Shown in pieces: positions 17,336 through 27,456 of a DNA stretch of 64,000 bases; positions within the stretch are counted from its first letter, which is position 1; each line of letters begins with the position of its first letter. The notes beneath the pieces are model-generated. The model had not been told where the DNA came from, did not search any database, and saw only the letters and a list, made by a program, of their open reading frames with translations. The DNA is taken from the NCBI GenBank assembly GCA_020637215.1, contig JACJWI010000001.1, positions 868,001-932,000 on the forward strand, in the 5' to 3' direction. A program made the position numbers and the translations under genes. This DNA is from Microthrixaceae bacterium (GTDB lineage Bacteria > Actinomycetota > Acidimicrobiia > Acidimicrobiales > Microtrichaceae).

Positions 17336-18649
17336 TCAGGAGAGCGCGGCGGCGACAGCGGCGCGGGCGGGGCCGATCAAGCGGAAGCTCCCGGTGACGA
17401 CCACCATGTCCTCTTCCTGGGCCTGACCGACCGCCCGGCGCACCGCCTCGGTCGGCGAGGGCTCGACCTGCGCGGCCAGACCGGCCCGCTCGCACGCCTC
17501 GGCCAGCACTGCGGGCTCCAGCACCCGCTCCCCCGCGTCCGCCGACGTGCACACGACCAGGTCGGGACGCAGCGAGCGCACCGCGGCGACCGCGGCGTCG
17601 GGATCCCGACCGGCGAGCAGGCCGAGCACGACGACCCGAGAGCCGACGGTGGAGAACTCCTCGTCGAGGGTGGCTCCGAGCGCGTTCAATGCGTCGGGGT
17701 TGTGGGCCCCATCGAGGATCACCAGCGGTTGGTGCGACACCACCTCGACCCGGCCCTCCAGGCGGACCAGGGCCAGGCCGTCACGGACGAGGTCGACCTC
17801 GAGCGCCCGGTCGAAGAACGACTCGACCGCCGCGACGGCGACCGCGGCGTTGTGGGCCTGCACCGAGCCGTGCAACGGCAGGAAGATCTCGTCGTAGCGA
17901 TCGTGCACCCCGGCGACGTCGACCAGGCGACCACCCACCGCGGGCCGACTGGCGAGCACCTCGAAGTCGACGTCCTCGGCCACCAGCGACGCGGGGCCCT
18001 CGGCGCGGAACACCTCGCGCAGCTCCGGCGTCATCCGACCCAGCACCGCCGGGGCGTCGGGCTCGATGATCCCGGCCTTCTCGCCCGCGACGGCCAGCTC
18101 CCAGCCGGGGGCGAAGTCCGTGTGGTCGCCGCCGACGCCGGTCACGACCGCCACCTGGGAACGGACCACGTTGGTCGCGTCGTAGCGGCCCAGCAGACCG
18201 ACCTCGACGACAGCGACGCCGACCGGCGCCTCGGCGAACCAGCGCAGCGACGCGGCGGTCACCAGCTCGAACCAGGAGGGCCGCACCGACAGGAGCGGCT
18301 CGACCGAGCGGATCCCGTCGAGCACCTCCGACAGCGTCTGGTCGTCGATCGGCTCCCCGTCACGACGGAGGCGTTCGTTGATCCGCTCCAGATGGGGGCT
18401 GGTGGCGCTGCCGACGCTCAGGCCGTGAGCCTGGAGCAGCCCCACGATCATCGCCGTCACCGACCCTTTGCCGTTGGTGCCGGTGACGTGGATGGTCGGC
18501 ACGTCGAGCTGCGGGTCGCCGAGCAGCGCCATCAGCTCGCTCATGGCGGTCAGGTCGAGGCCGTCGACCTGACCGGCGGCGATGCCCGCCGAGCTGGACT
18601 CGTGGTCCAGGTGGGAGTCGAGCCACGCCAGCGATTCGATGATGCCCAC
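17336..18649 (-). CDS. folC: bifunctional folylpolyglutamate synthase / dihydrofolate synthase
   Basis: This 437-residue Mur-ligase-fold enzyme adds glutamate to dihydropteroate and folates. The P-loop is HVTGTNGKGSVTAMI (about aa 55-69). Family motifs TSPHLERINERLRRDGEPI and VVEVGLLGRYDATNVV follow, with the C-terminal Mur domain carrying LVILDGAHNPDAL. It converges with ndk. clpX lies 49 bp upstream on the same strand, so the two may be cotranscribed. Confidence 0.93.
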   Translation of the reverse strand: MGIIESLAWLDSHLDHESSSAGIAAGQVDGLDLTAMSELMALLGDPQLDVPTIHVTGTNGKGSVTAMIVGLLQAHGLSVGSATSPHLERINERLRRDGEPIDDQTLSEVLDGIRSVEPLLSVRPSWFELVTAASLRWFAEAPVGVAVVEVGLLGRYDATNVVRSQVAVVTGVGGDHTDFAPGWELAVAGEKAGIIEPDAPAVLGRMTPELREVFRAEGPASLVAEDVDFEVLASRPAVGGRLVDVAGVHDRYDEIFLPLHGSVQAHNAAVAVAAVESFFDRALEVDLVRDGLALVRLEGRVEVVSHQPLVILDGAHNPDALNALGATLDEEFSTVGSRVVVLGLLAGRDPDAAVAAVRSLRPDLVVCTSADAGERVLEPAVLAEACERAGLAAQVEPSPTEAVRRAVGQAQEEDMVVVTGSFRLIGPARAAVAAALS

Positions 18650-18698
18650 GGGTCAGGTCGATCGGGGAACGGCTGAACGGCCGGACGAGGGAGTCGGC

Positions 18699-19979
<1,281 letters not shown>

Positions 19980-20068
19980 CGGGCTCCTTCCGGGGTGCGT
20001 CGAGCGTGCTCGAACCTGTGGTCACGACGGGGAGCGGCCCGTCGTGGGGAACCATTGTGCCCGATCCG

Positions 20069-20713
20069 TCAGCGGATCGCCGCGATGGGACCGCTGTTGT
20101 CGACCCGGTCACGGGCTTCGATGACCTCGTCGATGATGCCGTACTCCTTGGCCTCGGCCGCGGTCATGACGTAGTCGCGGTCGGTGTCCTTGGAGATCTT
20201 CTCCACCGACTGACCGGTGTGGCGGCTGAGCACCTGCTCGAGGGTCTCCTTGAGCCGGATGATCTCGTTGGCGGCGATCTCCAGGTCCGACACCTGCGCG
20301 TAGCCGGACTGCGCGTAGGGCTGGTGGATCAGCACCCGGGCGTTGGGCAGGGCCAGGCGCTTGCCCGGGGTCCCCGCGGCCAGCAGCACCGCGGCCGCCG
20401 AGGCGGCCTGTCCGAAGCACAGGGTCGTGATCTCGGGCCGGATGTACTGCATGGTGTCGTAGATGGCCATCAGCGCGTTGATGTCGCCGCCCGGCGAGTT
20501 GATGTAGATGCTGATGTCCTTGTCGGGGTTCTCCGACTCGAGGAACAGCAGCTGCGCGCAGATCAGATTGGCGACGGCGTCGTCGATCGGGGTGCCGAGG
20601 AAGATGATGTTCTCGCGCAGCAGGCGCGAGTACAGGTCCGAGTAGCGCTCACCCCGGCTCGTCTGCTCGATGACGTTGGGGACGAGGTAGCTCTGCGGCT
20701 GGGTGGGGGGCAC
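20069..20713 (-). CDS. clpP: ATP-dependent Clp protease proteolytic subunit (paralogue 1)
   Basis: This ClpP serine peptidase carries the catalytic Ser in CFGQAASAAAVLLAAG, the His in NARVLIHQPYAQ and the Asp in DTDRDYVMTAAEAKEYGIIDEVI. The start is set at the GTG at 20713 because it has an AGGAG eight bases upstream, giving 214 residues, which is normal for ClpP. An in-frame GTG at 20776 would add 21 low-complexity residues. It lies between tig and clpX. A second, divergent ClpP gene lies at 38.7-39.3 kb, so a ClpP1P2 hetero-oligomer as in mycobacteria is possible. Confidence 0.95.
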   Translation of the reverse strand: MPPTQPQSYLVPNVIEQTSRGERYSDLYSRLLRENIIFLGTPIDDAVANLICAQLLFLESENPDKDISIYINSPGGDINALMAIYDTMQYIRPEITTLCFGQAASAAAVLLAAGTPGKRLALPNARVLIHQPYAQSGYAQVSDLEIAANEIIRLKETLEQVLSRHTGQSVEKISKDTDRDYVMTAAEAKEYGIIDEVIEARDRVDNSGPIAAIR

Positions 20714-20797
20714 TCGATCGGCTCCTGGTGGTGCTGCGGGGCCGACGCTGGTCGACCCGTCCGGGTGGGGATCCACGCTACCGCGCCCGCCCGGCGA

Positions 20798-22168
20798 TCA
20801 GTCGTGATCGTGATCGTGGTCGTCGTGGTCATGGTCGTGCTCGAGCGGCTGCAGGAACCGCTCGTCGATGGCGTTGCCATCAGGATCCACCACCTCGGCG
20901 TGCGCGACCAGCCAGTCGATCGCCTTCTGCGCTGCCAGGTCCGAGCGCAGCTCGGAGAGCTGACCGCCCCGGCGCAGCTGCTCACGGGCGTCGTCGAGCG
21001 AGATGTCGGCGTCGCCGATCATGTGCTCGATGGCGTGGTCGACCTCGTCCTCGGGTGCGACGATCTGCTCGGCGGCCACGACGGCCCGCAGCGCAAGGTC
21101 GGCCTTGACGCCGTCGGCGGCGCTCTCCTTCAGCCCGGAAAGGAAATCGTCCTGGTCCTGGCCGATCACCCGCAGGTAGTCGTCCAGGCCGATGCCCTGC
21201 TGCTGCAGTCGCATGATGACGTTCTGCAGCTGAGACGACATCTCTGCGGAGACCAGCGACTCGGGGATCTCTTCGTCGACGAGCTGGGTCAACTCGGTGA
21301 CGACCCCGGTCCGCACCGCCCCCCGGGTGCGGTTCTCGGCGCCCTCGGCCAGGCGTGAGCGCACGTCGTCGGTGAGCTGCTCCACGGTCTCGAACTCGGT
21401 TGCCTCGGCGACCCACTCGTCGGTCAGCTCGGGCAGCACCCGCTCCTTGACCTCCTTGACCACGACGCGGAAGTCGACGTCGTCCTGTTCGGGGTCGGGG
21501 TGCTCGGCGGTGAACTCGACCACATCGCCGGCCGAGGCGCCGAGGAGGTTCTCGTCGAGCTCCGAGGCGATCATCCCCGAGCCGACCCGGTACAGGTAGT
21601 CGTCCGCGGTGAGGCCGTCGACCTCTTCGCCGTCCTGGGTGCCGGAGATGTCGATGGTGACGAAGTCGTCGCTGGCCGCGGCGCGCTCGACCGCCTCGAG
21701 CTCGCCGTACTGGCTGCGGATCCGGTCGATCTGTGCGTCGATGTCCTCGGTGGCCACCTCGGGGCTGGGGACCTCGACCCGCAGGCTGCCGTAGCCGGCG
21801 ATGTTGATGGAGGGACGGACGCCGACGACTGCGGTGAAGGTGACGTCGCCGGACTCCTCGCCGTCGGTGATGTCGAGCTCGGGCTGGGCGATGACGTCCA
21901 CGTCGTTCTCGATGATCGCCTCGCCGTAGAACTCGGGGATGGCCCGGTTGAGCGCCTCGGCCCGGGCGTAGCCGGATCCGATCTGCTTCTCCATCAGGGC
22001 GCGGGGGGCCTTGCCGGGGCGGAACCCGGGGATCTTCACCTCTTTGGCGATCTCCTTCCAGGCCGCGGCGATGGCCGGCTCGAGCTCGACCTCCTCCACC
22101 TGGACGGTGAGCTTGACCTTGGGTTCCAGGTCGGGGGTGTCGGGAACGGGTTCGAGCGTGGCTTTCAC
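20798..22168 (-). CDS. tig: trigger factor (ribosome-associated chaperone, FKBP-type PPIase)
   Basis: This 456-residue trigger factor begins MKATLEPVPDTPDLEPKVKLTVQVEEVELEPAIAAAWKEIAKEVKIPGFRPGKAPRALMEKQIG, with the ribosome-binding signature in GFRPGKAP. The central PPIase domain starts DDFVTIDISGTQDGEEV, and the helical C-terminal chaperone domain follows. The protein ends in an unusual Asp/His tail (EHDHDHDDHDHDHD), which could bind divalent metal but is common in actinobacterial trigger factors. It heads the tig-clpP1-clpX cluster. Confidence 0.95.
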   Translation of the reverse strand: MKATLEPVPDTPDLEPKVKLTVQVEEVELEPAIAAAWKEIAKEVKIPGFRPGKAPRALMEKQIGSGYARAEALNRAIPEFYGEAIIENDVDVIAQPELDITDGEESGDVTFTAVVGVRPSINIAGYGSLRVEVPSPEVATEDIDAQIDRIRSQYGELEAVERAAASDDFVTIDISGTQDGEEVDGLTADDYLYRVGSGMIASELDENLLGASAGDVVEFTAEHPDPEQDDVDFRVVVKEVKERVLPELTDEWVAEATEFETVEQLTDDVRSRLAEGAENRTRGAVRTGVVTELTQLVDEEIPESLVSAEMSSQLQNVIMRLQQQGIGLDDYLRVIGQDQDDFLSGLKESAADGVKADLALRAVVAAEQIVAPEDEVDHAIEHMIGDADISLDDAREQLRRGGQLSELRSDLAAQKAIDWLVAHAEVVDPDGNAIDERFLQPLEHDHDHDDHDHDHD

Positions 22169-22253
22169 AGGGGCGAGAGCCTACAACGGCGCCGATCGAC
22201 GGTTCCCATCGCCGGCACCGACGATCCGGCGGTCCGGGTAGTGTCGGCGCCCA

Positions 22254-22327
22254 CGGGACGTGGCGCAGCCTGGTAGCGCACCGGCTTTGGGAGCCGGGGG
22301 CCGCGAGTTCGAATCTCGCCGTCCCGA
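22254..22327 (+). tRNA. tRNA-Pro (UGG)
   Basis: The acceptor stem CGGGACG pairs with CGTCCCG. The anticodon arm CCGGC-TTTGGGA-GCCGG gives anticodon TGG, and the T-loop is TTCGAAT. The discriminator is A and the 3' CCA is not encoded. The gene stands just upstream of the Abhydrolase_9 gene. Confidence 0.95.
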
Positions 22328-22375
22328 CTCACTCCGATCGGGTGAGCCGAAGCGTACGACGCTCCCCGTAGGCTC

Positions 22376-24448
22376 ATGGCCATGACCGACAGCACCACCG
22401 CCGGAGCGTCCGCGGAGCCCACCTCGGGCGACCTCCCCGCCACCGGGACCGCCGATCTCGATGAGGTCGGCGTGCCCGCCGGATCCGCGGCCGTGTCCCG
22501 ACTCGAGTCGGTGCTGTCGCTCGTGTCACCGGTGACGTCGTCGCCGGGCGCACCGCTCGAGACCACGAACTTCATCCGCTCGGTGCAGCCGTCGCTGATG
22601 CCGCGCACGTCCCTGCACCAGGGCGTGGTCAGCGCACTGTCGATCCTGACCGCCCGCAAGGTCAGCAAGGTCGTCGAACGGCTGACCGACCGGGTGACCT
22701 TCGGCAGCGACTCGCTGACCGCCCGCCTGGTGGCCCGCGCCGCCCTGGTCGCCGGCGGCAACGCGCTGGCCGCCGTCCCGGACCCCGACGACCAGCGATG
22801 GCCCGCCGGGGTCTCCCGCCTCACCGGCGAGCTGCTGCAGTTCGGAGCCGCTGGCGGCGCCCTGTACGACGTGCTGTCCAAGCTGGACACCGGCGAGTCC
22901 GACAACGTGCGGAGCCTGCGCCGCCTCGGCATCACCACCGGGGTGTCGGTCGGCTTCGCCGCGTACGCGTCACGCCGCTTCCTCACCGAGCGGCGGTCGT
23001 TCTTCACCGACGACTTCGACCAGCTGTCTCTCACGCTGCCGCAGACCATGCTGAACACCGCGGCGGTCACCGCTGTCGGCACCGGCCTGGGGGCATCGTT
23101 CAAGCTGACCCGCCGCGGGTGGATCCGCTACTTCGGACCCGGCATCACCCGCAACCTCCTGGCCCGGGGCGTCAACGCCGGGCTGTGGGCCGGAGCGGCC
23201 ACGGGTCTGTACTGGGCCGGCATCTCCTACATCGGTCGCTCCAACGAGAAGATCGACCCCGGCTACTCGCAGGCTCCCACCGATCCGTTGGTGTCGGGGT
23301 CTCCCGAGAGCCTGGCGTCCTTCGAGGAGCTCGGACAGCAGGGCCGACGGTTCGTGCTCGACTCGGTGGACCCGGAGCTGATCGACGAGACCCTCGACGA
23401 GTCCGGGGCCCGGACCCCCATCCGCATCTACATCGGCTTCAACGACCACCCGATCCACTCGTCGTCGAGGGCCGAGACCGCGCTCGCCGAGCTCGAGCGG
23501 ACCGGCGCCTACGACCGGAAGTACCTGCTCCTGGTCTCCCCCACCGGCACCGGCTGGGTCGACCACACCGTTCAGGAGGCCACCGAGTTCTTCGCCCGGG
23601 GCGACATCGCCACGGTGTGCATCCAGTACGGCCGCTACCCGTCGTTCCTGTCGCTGCAGAAGGTACGTCAGGGGCGTCGCCAGTTCCGCACCCTGGCCCT
23701 CGGCGTGCACCAGCGACTCCAGGGCATGGCCCCCGAGGACCGGCCCGAGGTCCTGGTCTTCGGCGAGAGCCTGGGCGCCTGGTCGTCGTCGGACGTGGTC
23801 ATGAAGTCCGGGATCGACGGCTTCGACTCCTACAGCATCAGCCGGGCGCTGTGGTTCGGCATGCCCCACCTGGCCCGCTGGTCCAAGGCCGGCCTGGACC
23901 GCCCCGGGGCCATGACCCCGCCCGGAACCGTCGGCGTGTTCGACCGCTGGGAGGAGCTCGAACGCCTCACCCCCGACGAACGTGACGCCCTGCGGGTGGT
24001 CCAGCTCAGCCACGACAACGACCCGATCACCCACGTCGACCCGTCGATCCTGTTCCGGCCGCCGGACTGGTTGGGCGAGCCCCGCGGCCGCAACGTGCCC
24101 GCGGGTCAGCGCTGGTTCCCGGTGGTGACGTTCCTGCAGACGTTGATCGACGCCGCCAACGCGATGCGCAACGAGCCCGGCGAGTTCCGCTCCACCGGCC
24201 ACGACTACCGGGCCGACACCGCCCGCTTCGTCGCCGAGGGCTACCGCCTCCCCTACTCCGAGCAGCAGCTCGCCGCGGTCGAGGTGCAGCTGCGACGACT
24301 CGAGAAGGAACGTGCCGCCCGGGCCAAGGGCACCGAGGACGGCGACGCGTCGGCGGGCTCCGACGGTGCCGCCGCGGCCGACGGCCCGGTCCGCGACGGG
24401 CGCACCGCGGGTCCGGCGTGGCTGCGCAAGGCCGGCATCGGCGGCTGA
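22376..24448 (+). CDS. Abhydrolase_9 family (PF10081/PF15420) membrane alpha/beta-hydrolase
   Basis: This 690-residue protein matches the actinobacterial Abhydrolase_9 architecture. An N-terminal membrane part of several helices (about aa 75-290, for example QTMLNTAAVTAVGTGLGASFKL and NAGLWAGAATGLYWAGISYIG) is followed by a C-terminal alpha/beta-hydrolase domain. That domain carries the nucleophile elbow VFGESLGAWSS (Ser about aa 464) and a late THVDPSIL stretch. Substrate and function are unknown. An ATG six bases downstream (22382) is an equally good start. The C-terminal 50 residues are low complexity. Confidence 0.8.
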   Translation: MAMTDSTTAGASAEPTSGDLPATGTADLDEVGVPAGSAAVSRLESVLSLVSPVTSSPGAPLETTNFIRSVQPSLMPRTSLHQGVVSALSILTARKVSKVVERLTDRVTFGSDSLTARLVARAALVAGGNALAAVPDPDDQRWPAGVSRLTGELLQFGAAGGALYDVLSKLDTGESDNVRSLRRLGITTGVSVGFAAYASRRFLTERRSFFTDDFDQLSLTLPQTMLNTAAVTAVGTGLGASFKLTRRGWIRYFGPGITRNLLARGVNAGLWAGAATGLYWAGISYIGRSNEKIDPGYSQAPTDPLVSGSPESLASFEELGQQGRRFVLDSVDPELIDETLDESGARTPIRIYIGFNDHPIHSSSRAETALAELERTGAYDRKYLLLVSPTGTGWVDHTVQEATEFFARGDIATVCIQYGRYPSFLSLQKVRQGRRQFRTLALGVHQRLQGMAPEDRPEVLVFGESLGAWSSSDVVMKSGIDGFDSYSISRALWFGMPHLARWSKAGLDRPGAMTPPGTVGVFDRWEELERLTPDERDALRVVQLSHDNDPITHVDPSILFRPPDWLGEPRGRNVPAGQRWFPVVTFLQTLIDAANAMRNEPGEFRSTGHDYRADTARFVAEGYRLPYSEQQLAAVEVQLRRLEKERAARAKGTEDGDASAGSDGAAAADGPVRDGRTAGPAWLRKAGIGG

Positions 24449-24459
24449 GCGGCCACGGG

Positions 24460-25281
24460 GTGGGCCACGACGCGATCACCGGGGGCGACCCGCCGCCGAC
24501 GGGGCTTGCCGCGCCCCACGATCACGGGGGACCGCTGTGGTGGGACCCGCTGTCGCACCGGCCCGCGCACGCGAATCCCGAGACCGGCCCGCTCCTGGGC
24601 GTCGTCGGCGTCCTGGTCGGTTCGAACGTCATCGCCAACGAGGTCCTTCCGTCCTGGGCGTACATCCCCTGGAACATCGGCGTGGCGGGAGCCCTGGTGT
24701 GGGTCGCCCGACGGTGGGGCCGGACGACTCCCCGGGAGCTCGGCCTGGCACCGGACCGGATCCGCTCCGGTCTCCTCTGGGGCGGGTTGGCCGCCTTGGC
24801 GGTGGTGGGAACGACAGCCGTCGGCGCCCTGCTGCCAGTGACCCGCGAGCTGTTCCAGGACGACCGGGCTGCCGGGCTGTCGCTGGGAGGTCTCGCCACC
24901 TACGCCCTGGTCGAGATCCCGTTCGGCACGGTCCTGGCGGAGGAGACGATGTTCCGCGGCGTCCTGCCGGCGATGTTCCGGAGGCGCTTCGCCCACCGTC
25001 GGAACTGGGCGGTGCGCGGCGACCTGGCGGCCGCGACCCTGTTCGGGCTGTGGCACGTGCTGCCGTCACTCGACCTGGCGGCGAGCAACACCGCGCTGAA
25101 GGACCTGCCCTTCGGCCTGGGTGTCCCCGTCGCGATCGCCGGCAGCGTGGCGGCCACCGCGGTGGCCGGACTGGGCTTCACCTGGTTGAGGAACCGCTCG
25201 GGCAGCCTGGTCGCACCCGTGCTCCTGCACTGGGCGATCAACGGCAGCGGCATCGTGGCCGCCTGGATCGTCCAGCACTGA
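24460..25281 (+). CDS. CPBP family intramembrane metalloprotease
   Basis: This protein of about 273 residues has several membrane helices and the CPBP/Abi motifs: motif 1 LAEETMFRGVLPAMFRRRF, motif 2 FGLWHVLPSL, and a late VLLHWAINGSG. In eukaryotic and bacterial relatives these positions form a glutamate/histidine intramembrane protease site. The start is set at the GTG at 24460, just after the previous gene's stop. An in-frame ATG at 24418 overlapping that gene is possible. The substrate is unknown. Confidence 0.8.
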   Translation: MGHDAITGGDPPPTGLAAPHDHGGPLWWDPLSHRPAHANPETGPLLGVVGVLVGSNVIANEVLPSWAYIPWNIGVAGALVWVARRWGRTTPRELGLAPDRIRSGLLWGGLAALAVVGTTAVGALLPVTRELFQDDRAAGLSLGGLATYALVEIPFGTVLAEETMFRGVLPAMFRRRFAHRRNWAVRGDLAAATLFGLWHVLPSLDLAASNTALKDLPFGLGVPVAIAGSVAATAVAGLGFTWLRNRSGSLVAPVLLHWAINGSGIVAAWIVQH

Positions 25282-25282
25282 A

Positions 25283-25303
25283 CCTGGATCCACCGATCGG
25301 GTG
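25283..25303. repeat. left 21-bp terminal inverted repeat of the HNH element
   Basis: It pairs with 27085-27105 (20 of 21 positions complementary, the outermost 15 perfect). It lies immediately after the CPBP protease stop codon and 25 bp before the end of the HNH gene. Confidence 0.7.
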
Positions 25304-25327
25304 TGGTGATCTTCAGCGGGTTCGGGT

Positions 25328-26959
25328 TCAGGCGGCGGTGAGGAGGTGGTGGAGCAGTTCGTCGAGGGCGTAGGCGGTGAGGTGTTCGCCGCCGCCGTGG
25401 CAGCGACACGAATCAGCCCCGATGTCTGGTGGCGGCTCCGGTGGGTGTGTCTGGTGTGGCAGCACCGCAACATCGGCGTGTGGTCCGGGTGTCGGGCCTG
25501 GCGGGCCGGAGGATCCGAGGCAGCGGGTTCGGTCGTAGAAGGTGAGTTGGCTGCCGTGTCGGATGATCTGCCAGCGTTTCCGGTGCAGTTCGTGGTGATG
25601 GAAGCTGCACAACAAGACACCGTTGTCGAGGTCGGTGAGACCACCGTCCTCGGCGACTCCGGCGATGTGGTGGGTTTCGACGAAACGGGTGGTCGGACAT
25701 CCCGGGAACTCACACGCCGATACGCCTCCGGCACGGTGGCGTAGAGCGCGGCGTTGGTGACGGTTGAACAAGCGTTTCTCCGTGCCGAGCCACAGTGGTT
25801 GGCCGTCGTGGTCGACCAACATCTGCAACGTTCCCTCACAGAGGACCCGTGACAACTCGGCGTTGTTCAGGTGTGCTCCGGTGCGCGGCAGATAGGCACG
25901 GGAACCGAGACCGACCGCCACGTTCGCGTCGATGTCGATGCCGAGCGCTTCGGCGAGAGCGGCGATGTCACAGACGACCTGCACGGCGAAACGTTCACCG
26001 CCACGGTCACCCACCCCGGCACCCGACGCGTGTTCCAACACGATGGACGCCATCGCGGCGATCGACTCGACCGCGCTCACACCCCGCCTCGACACCCCCG
26101 CCTCACTGGCTTCCCCAGCAGCGGCGGCACGGGCTGCGTCGGCGGCTCCGGCTGCATCGGAGGCTTCCCCGACATCGGAGGCTCCAGCTGTTCCGGCTAC
26201 ATCGGTGGCTCCAGCTGTTTCGGCTCCGGTGGTTTCGGCTGTGTCGGATGGTTCGCCAGCAGCAGGCGGCTCGTCGGCGTGTGGGTGGGTGCCGGTCCGT
26301 TCCATCTGGGCGATGACGGCCCGTCGGGCTTGTTCGAGCAGTTCTCCGGTGAGCTTGTCGAGGGCGCCGTCGATCCGGTAGCGGCCGTGGTCATCGATCC
26401 AGTTCCGCCACCAGTGATCCAACTCGAGATCATCAGCAACAGAACCATCACCGCCGCCGTCGTTGGCACTGTCGTTGGTGGTGGGGCGTAGTGACCGGTA
26501 CGCGGCGAGCACCCGTTGTGCTTGACGCGGGGTGCAGGCCCGCACGACGTCGAGGACCCTCGCTTCGTTGTCGGCGGTGACGACTCTTGCCGCGAAGGCG
26601 AGCACCCCCATCGACACCTGCCCGCCGCGTGCCGCGGCGAGCAGGGACGGCATCTCATCGACCCGCGCCGCGATCGACACCAGACGTTCCGCGTCACGAG
26701 GAGCGAAGTTCGTGCGTACCGACAGGTAGTGGGAGAAGGACCGCCACCCCCGACCCTGCCATCCCCCGACCGCGTCGTACTCGGCGAGGACACCGACCAG
26801 TTCCGCGTCCAACGCGTGGATCTGCGCGGACAGCACACCGATGCGATCATCCAACTCGCGCCGACGCGACTCCCAATCACCAACCGCGCCCACAACCACT
26901 CCACCAGCAGCAGCGCCAGCCGCTTCTGGCCGCTCCGAGGTGATGGTGCCGGTGTCCAT
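25328..26959 (-). CDS. DUF222 (13E12 family) HNH endonuclease
   Basis: This 543-residue protein has an N-terminal DUF222 domain (from WESRRRELDDRIGVLSAQIHALDAELVGVLAEYDAV to MERTGTHPHA). An Ala/Thr/Glu-rich linker follows (about aa 270-340). The C-terminal HNH nuclease domain reads CEFPGCPTTRFVETHHIAGVAEDGG, then LDNGVLLCSFHHHELHRKRW. The ATG at 26959 has a GGTGGTGGGC run just upstream. An ATG four codons earlier (26971) is the alternative. A perfect LexA-type palindrome abuts that upstream ATG, so damage-inducible expression is expected. The biological role of these nucleases is unsettled (DNA repair, homing or mobile-element maintenance). Confidence 0.88.
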   Translation of the reverse strand: MDTGTITSERPEAAGAAAGGVVVGAVGDWESRRRELDDRIGVLSAQIHALDAELVGVLAEYDAVGGWQGRGWRSFSHYLSVRTNFAPRDAERLVSIAARVDEMPSLLAAARGGQVSMGVLAFAARVVTADNEARVLDVVRACTPRQAQRVLAAYRSLRPTTNDSANDGGGDGSVADDLELDHWWRNWIDDHGRYRIDGALDKLTGELLEQARRAVIAQMERTGTHPHADEPPAAGEPSDTAETTGAETAGATDVAGTAGASDVGEASDAAGAADAARAAAAGEASEAGVSRRGVSAVESIAAMASIVLEHASGAGVGDRGGERFAVQVVCDIAALAEALGIDIDANVAVGLGSRAYLPRTGAHLNNAELSRVLCEGTLQMLVDHDGQPLWLGTEKRLFNRHQRRALRHRAGGVSACEFPGCPTTRFVETHHIAGVAEDGGLTDLDNGVLLCSFHHHELHRKRWQIIRHGSQLTFYDRTRCLGSSGPPGPTPGPHADVAVLPHQTHPPEPPPDIGADSCRCHGGGEHLTAYALDELLHHLLTAA

Positions 26960-26971
26960 GCCCACCACCAT

Positions 26972-26989
26972 ATCGAACACGTGTTCGAT
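26972..26989. promoter_or_regulatory. LexA (SOS) box upstream of the DUF222-HNH gene
   Basis: ATCGAACACGTGTTCGAT is a perfect 18-bp palindrome and contains the actinobacterial LexA consensus TCGAAC-N4-GTTCGA exactly. It ends one base before the ATG at 26971 and 12 bases before the preferred ATG at 26959, so LexA bound here would block initiation of transcription or translation of this gene. Confidence 0.8.
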
Positions 26990-27054
26990 CCTGCAAGGCC
27001 TGGGCCCGGATTCGTCGCAGACGGTTCGGCTTCGAACACCCGCATGAACCCAAG

Positions 27055-27072
27055 GCGAAAGGCACCTTTCGC
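27055..27072. terminator. small hairpin downstream of the STAS gene
   Basis: GCGAAAGG-CA-CCTTTCGC forms an 8-bp perfect stem with a 2-nt loop, 90 bp after the STAS gene on the minus strand and inside the right part of the HNH element. No T-run follows. It may be the STAS terminator or an element-encoded structure. Confidence 0.35.
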
Positions 27073-27084
27073 GAATACGAAACC

Positions 27085-27105
27085 CACCCCATCGGTGGAT
27101 CCAGG
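27085..27105. repeat. right 21-bp terminal inverted repeat of the HNH element
   Basis: This is the complement of 25283-25303 with one mismatch. It lies between the 3' end of the STAS gene and the HNH gene's upstream region, about 110 bp from the HNH start codon. Confidence 0.7.
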
Positions 27106-27159
27106 CTGAACCGCCCCGGACCCAACCGTCCCGACGCCCCGAGGCCGGGACCGGTCCGT

Positions 27160-27456
27160 TCAGTGCTCGATGGTGAAGACGTCGAGCAGGCCGGTGATGT
27201 CGAGCAGGCGGACCACCGAGGCCGACGGCGAGCGCAGCACGACCCGGCGGTCCCCGTCGCCCCGGGCCAGGACCAGGGAGCGCAGTCCGCTGGAGTCGAT
27301 GAACTCCAACCCACCCATGTCGAACACCAGCTCGTCGACGCCGATGTCGAGCCGACCGGCGATGACGTCGTCGAGCCGACCGGACGTCTGGGCGTCGAGG
27401 TCGCCGCTGACCACGATCACGCCCTCGTCGACCTCCACCGCGAACCCGTCCGTCAT
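27160..27456 (-). CDS. STAS-domain anti-anti-sigma factor
   Basis: This 98-residue single STAS domain begins MTDGFAVEVDEGVIVVSGDLDAQTSGRLDDVI and contains the conserved phosphorylation loop LEFIDSSGLRSLVLARG. Such proteins bind an anti-sigma kinase and are switched off by phosphorylation of the loop serine. No kinase or sigma factor is encoded nearby, so the partner must be elsewhere. The start ATG at 27456 was chosen because everything upstream in frame is non-protein-like. Confidence 0.88.
   Translation of the reverse strand: MTDGFAVEVDEGVIVVSGDLDAQTSGRLDDVIAGRLDIGVDELVFDMGGLEFIDSSGLRSLVLARGDGDRRVVLRSPSASVVRLLDITGLLDVFTIEH

Larger units (their letters stand above)
25283..27105 (-). mobile_element. 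REP13E12-like element: DUF222-HNH gene bounded by 21-bp inverted repeats
   Basis: The DUF222-HNH gene is enclosed by an imperfect inverted repeat, CCTGGATCCACCGATCGGGTG at 25283-25303 and its complement (one mismatch) at 27085-27105. The left copy begins two bases after the stop codon of the CPBP gene. DUF222-HNH genes form the repeated 13E12 family (REP13E12 elements) of mycobacteria, where some copies are phage integration targets. That the repeats define a mobile unit is an inference from position and length. No target-site duplication or other copy is visible here. Confidence 0.5.
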
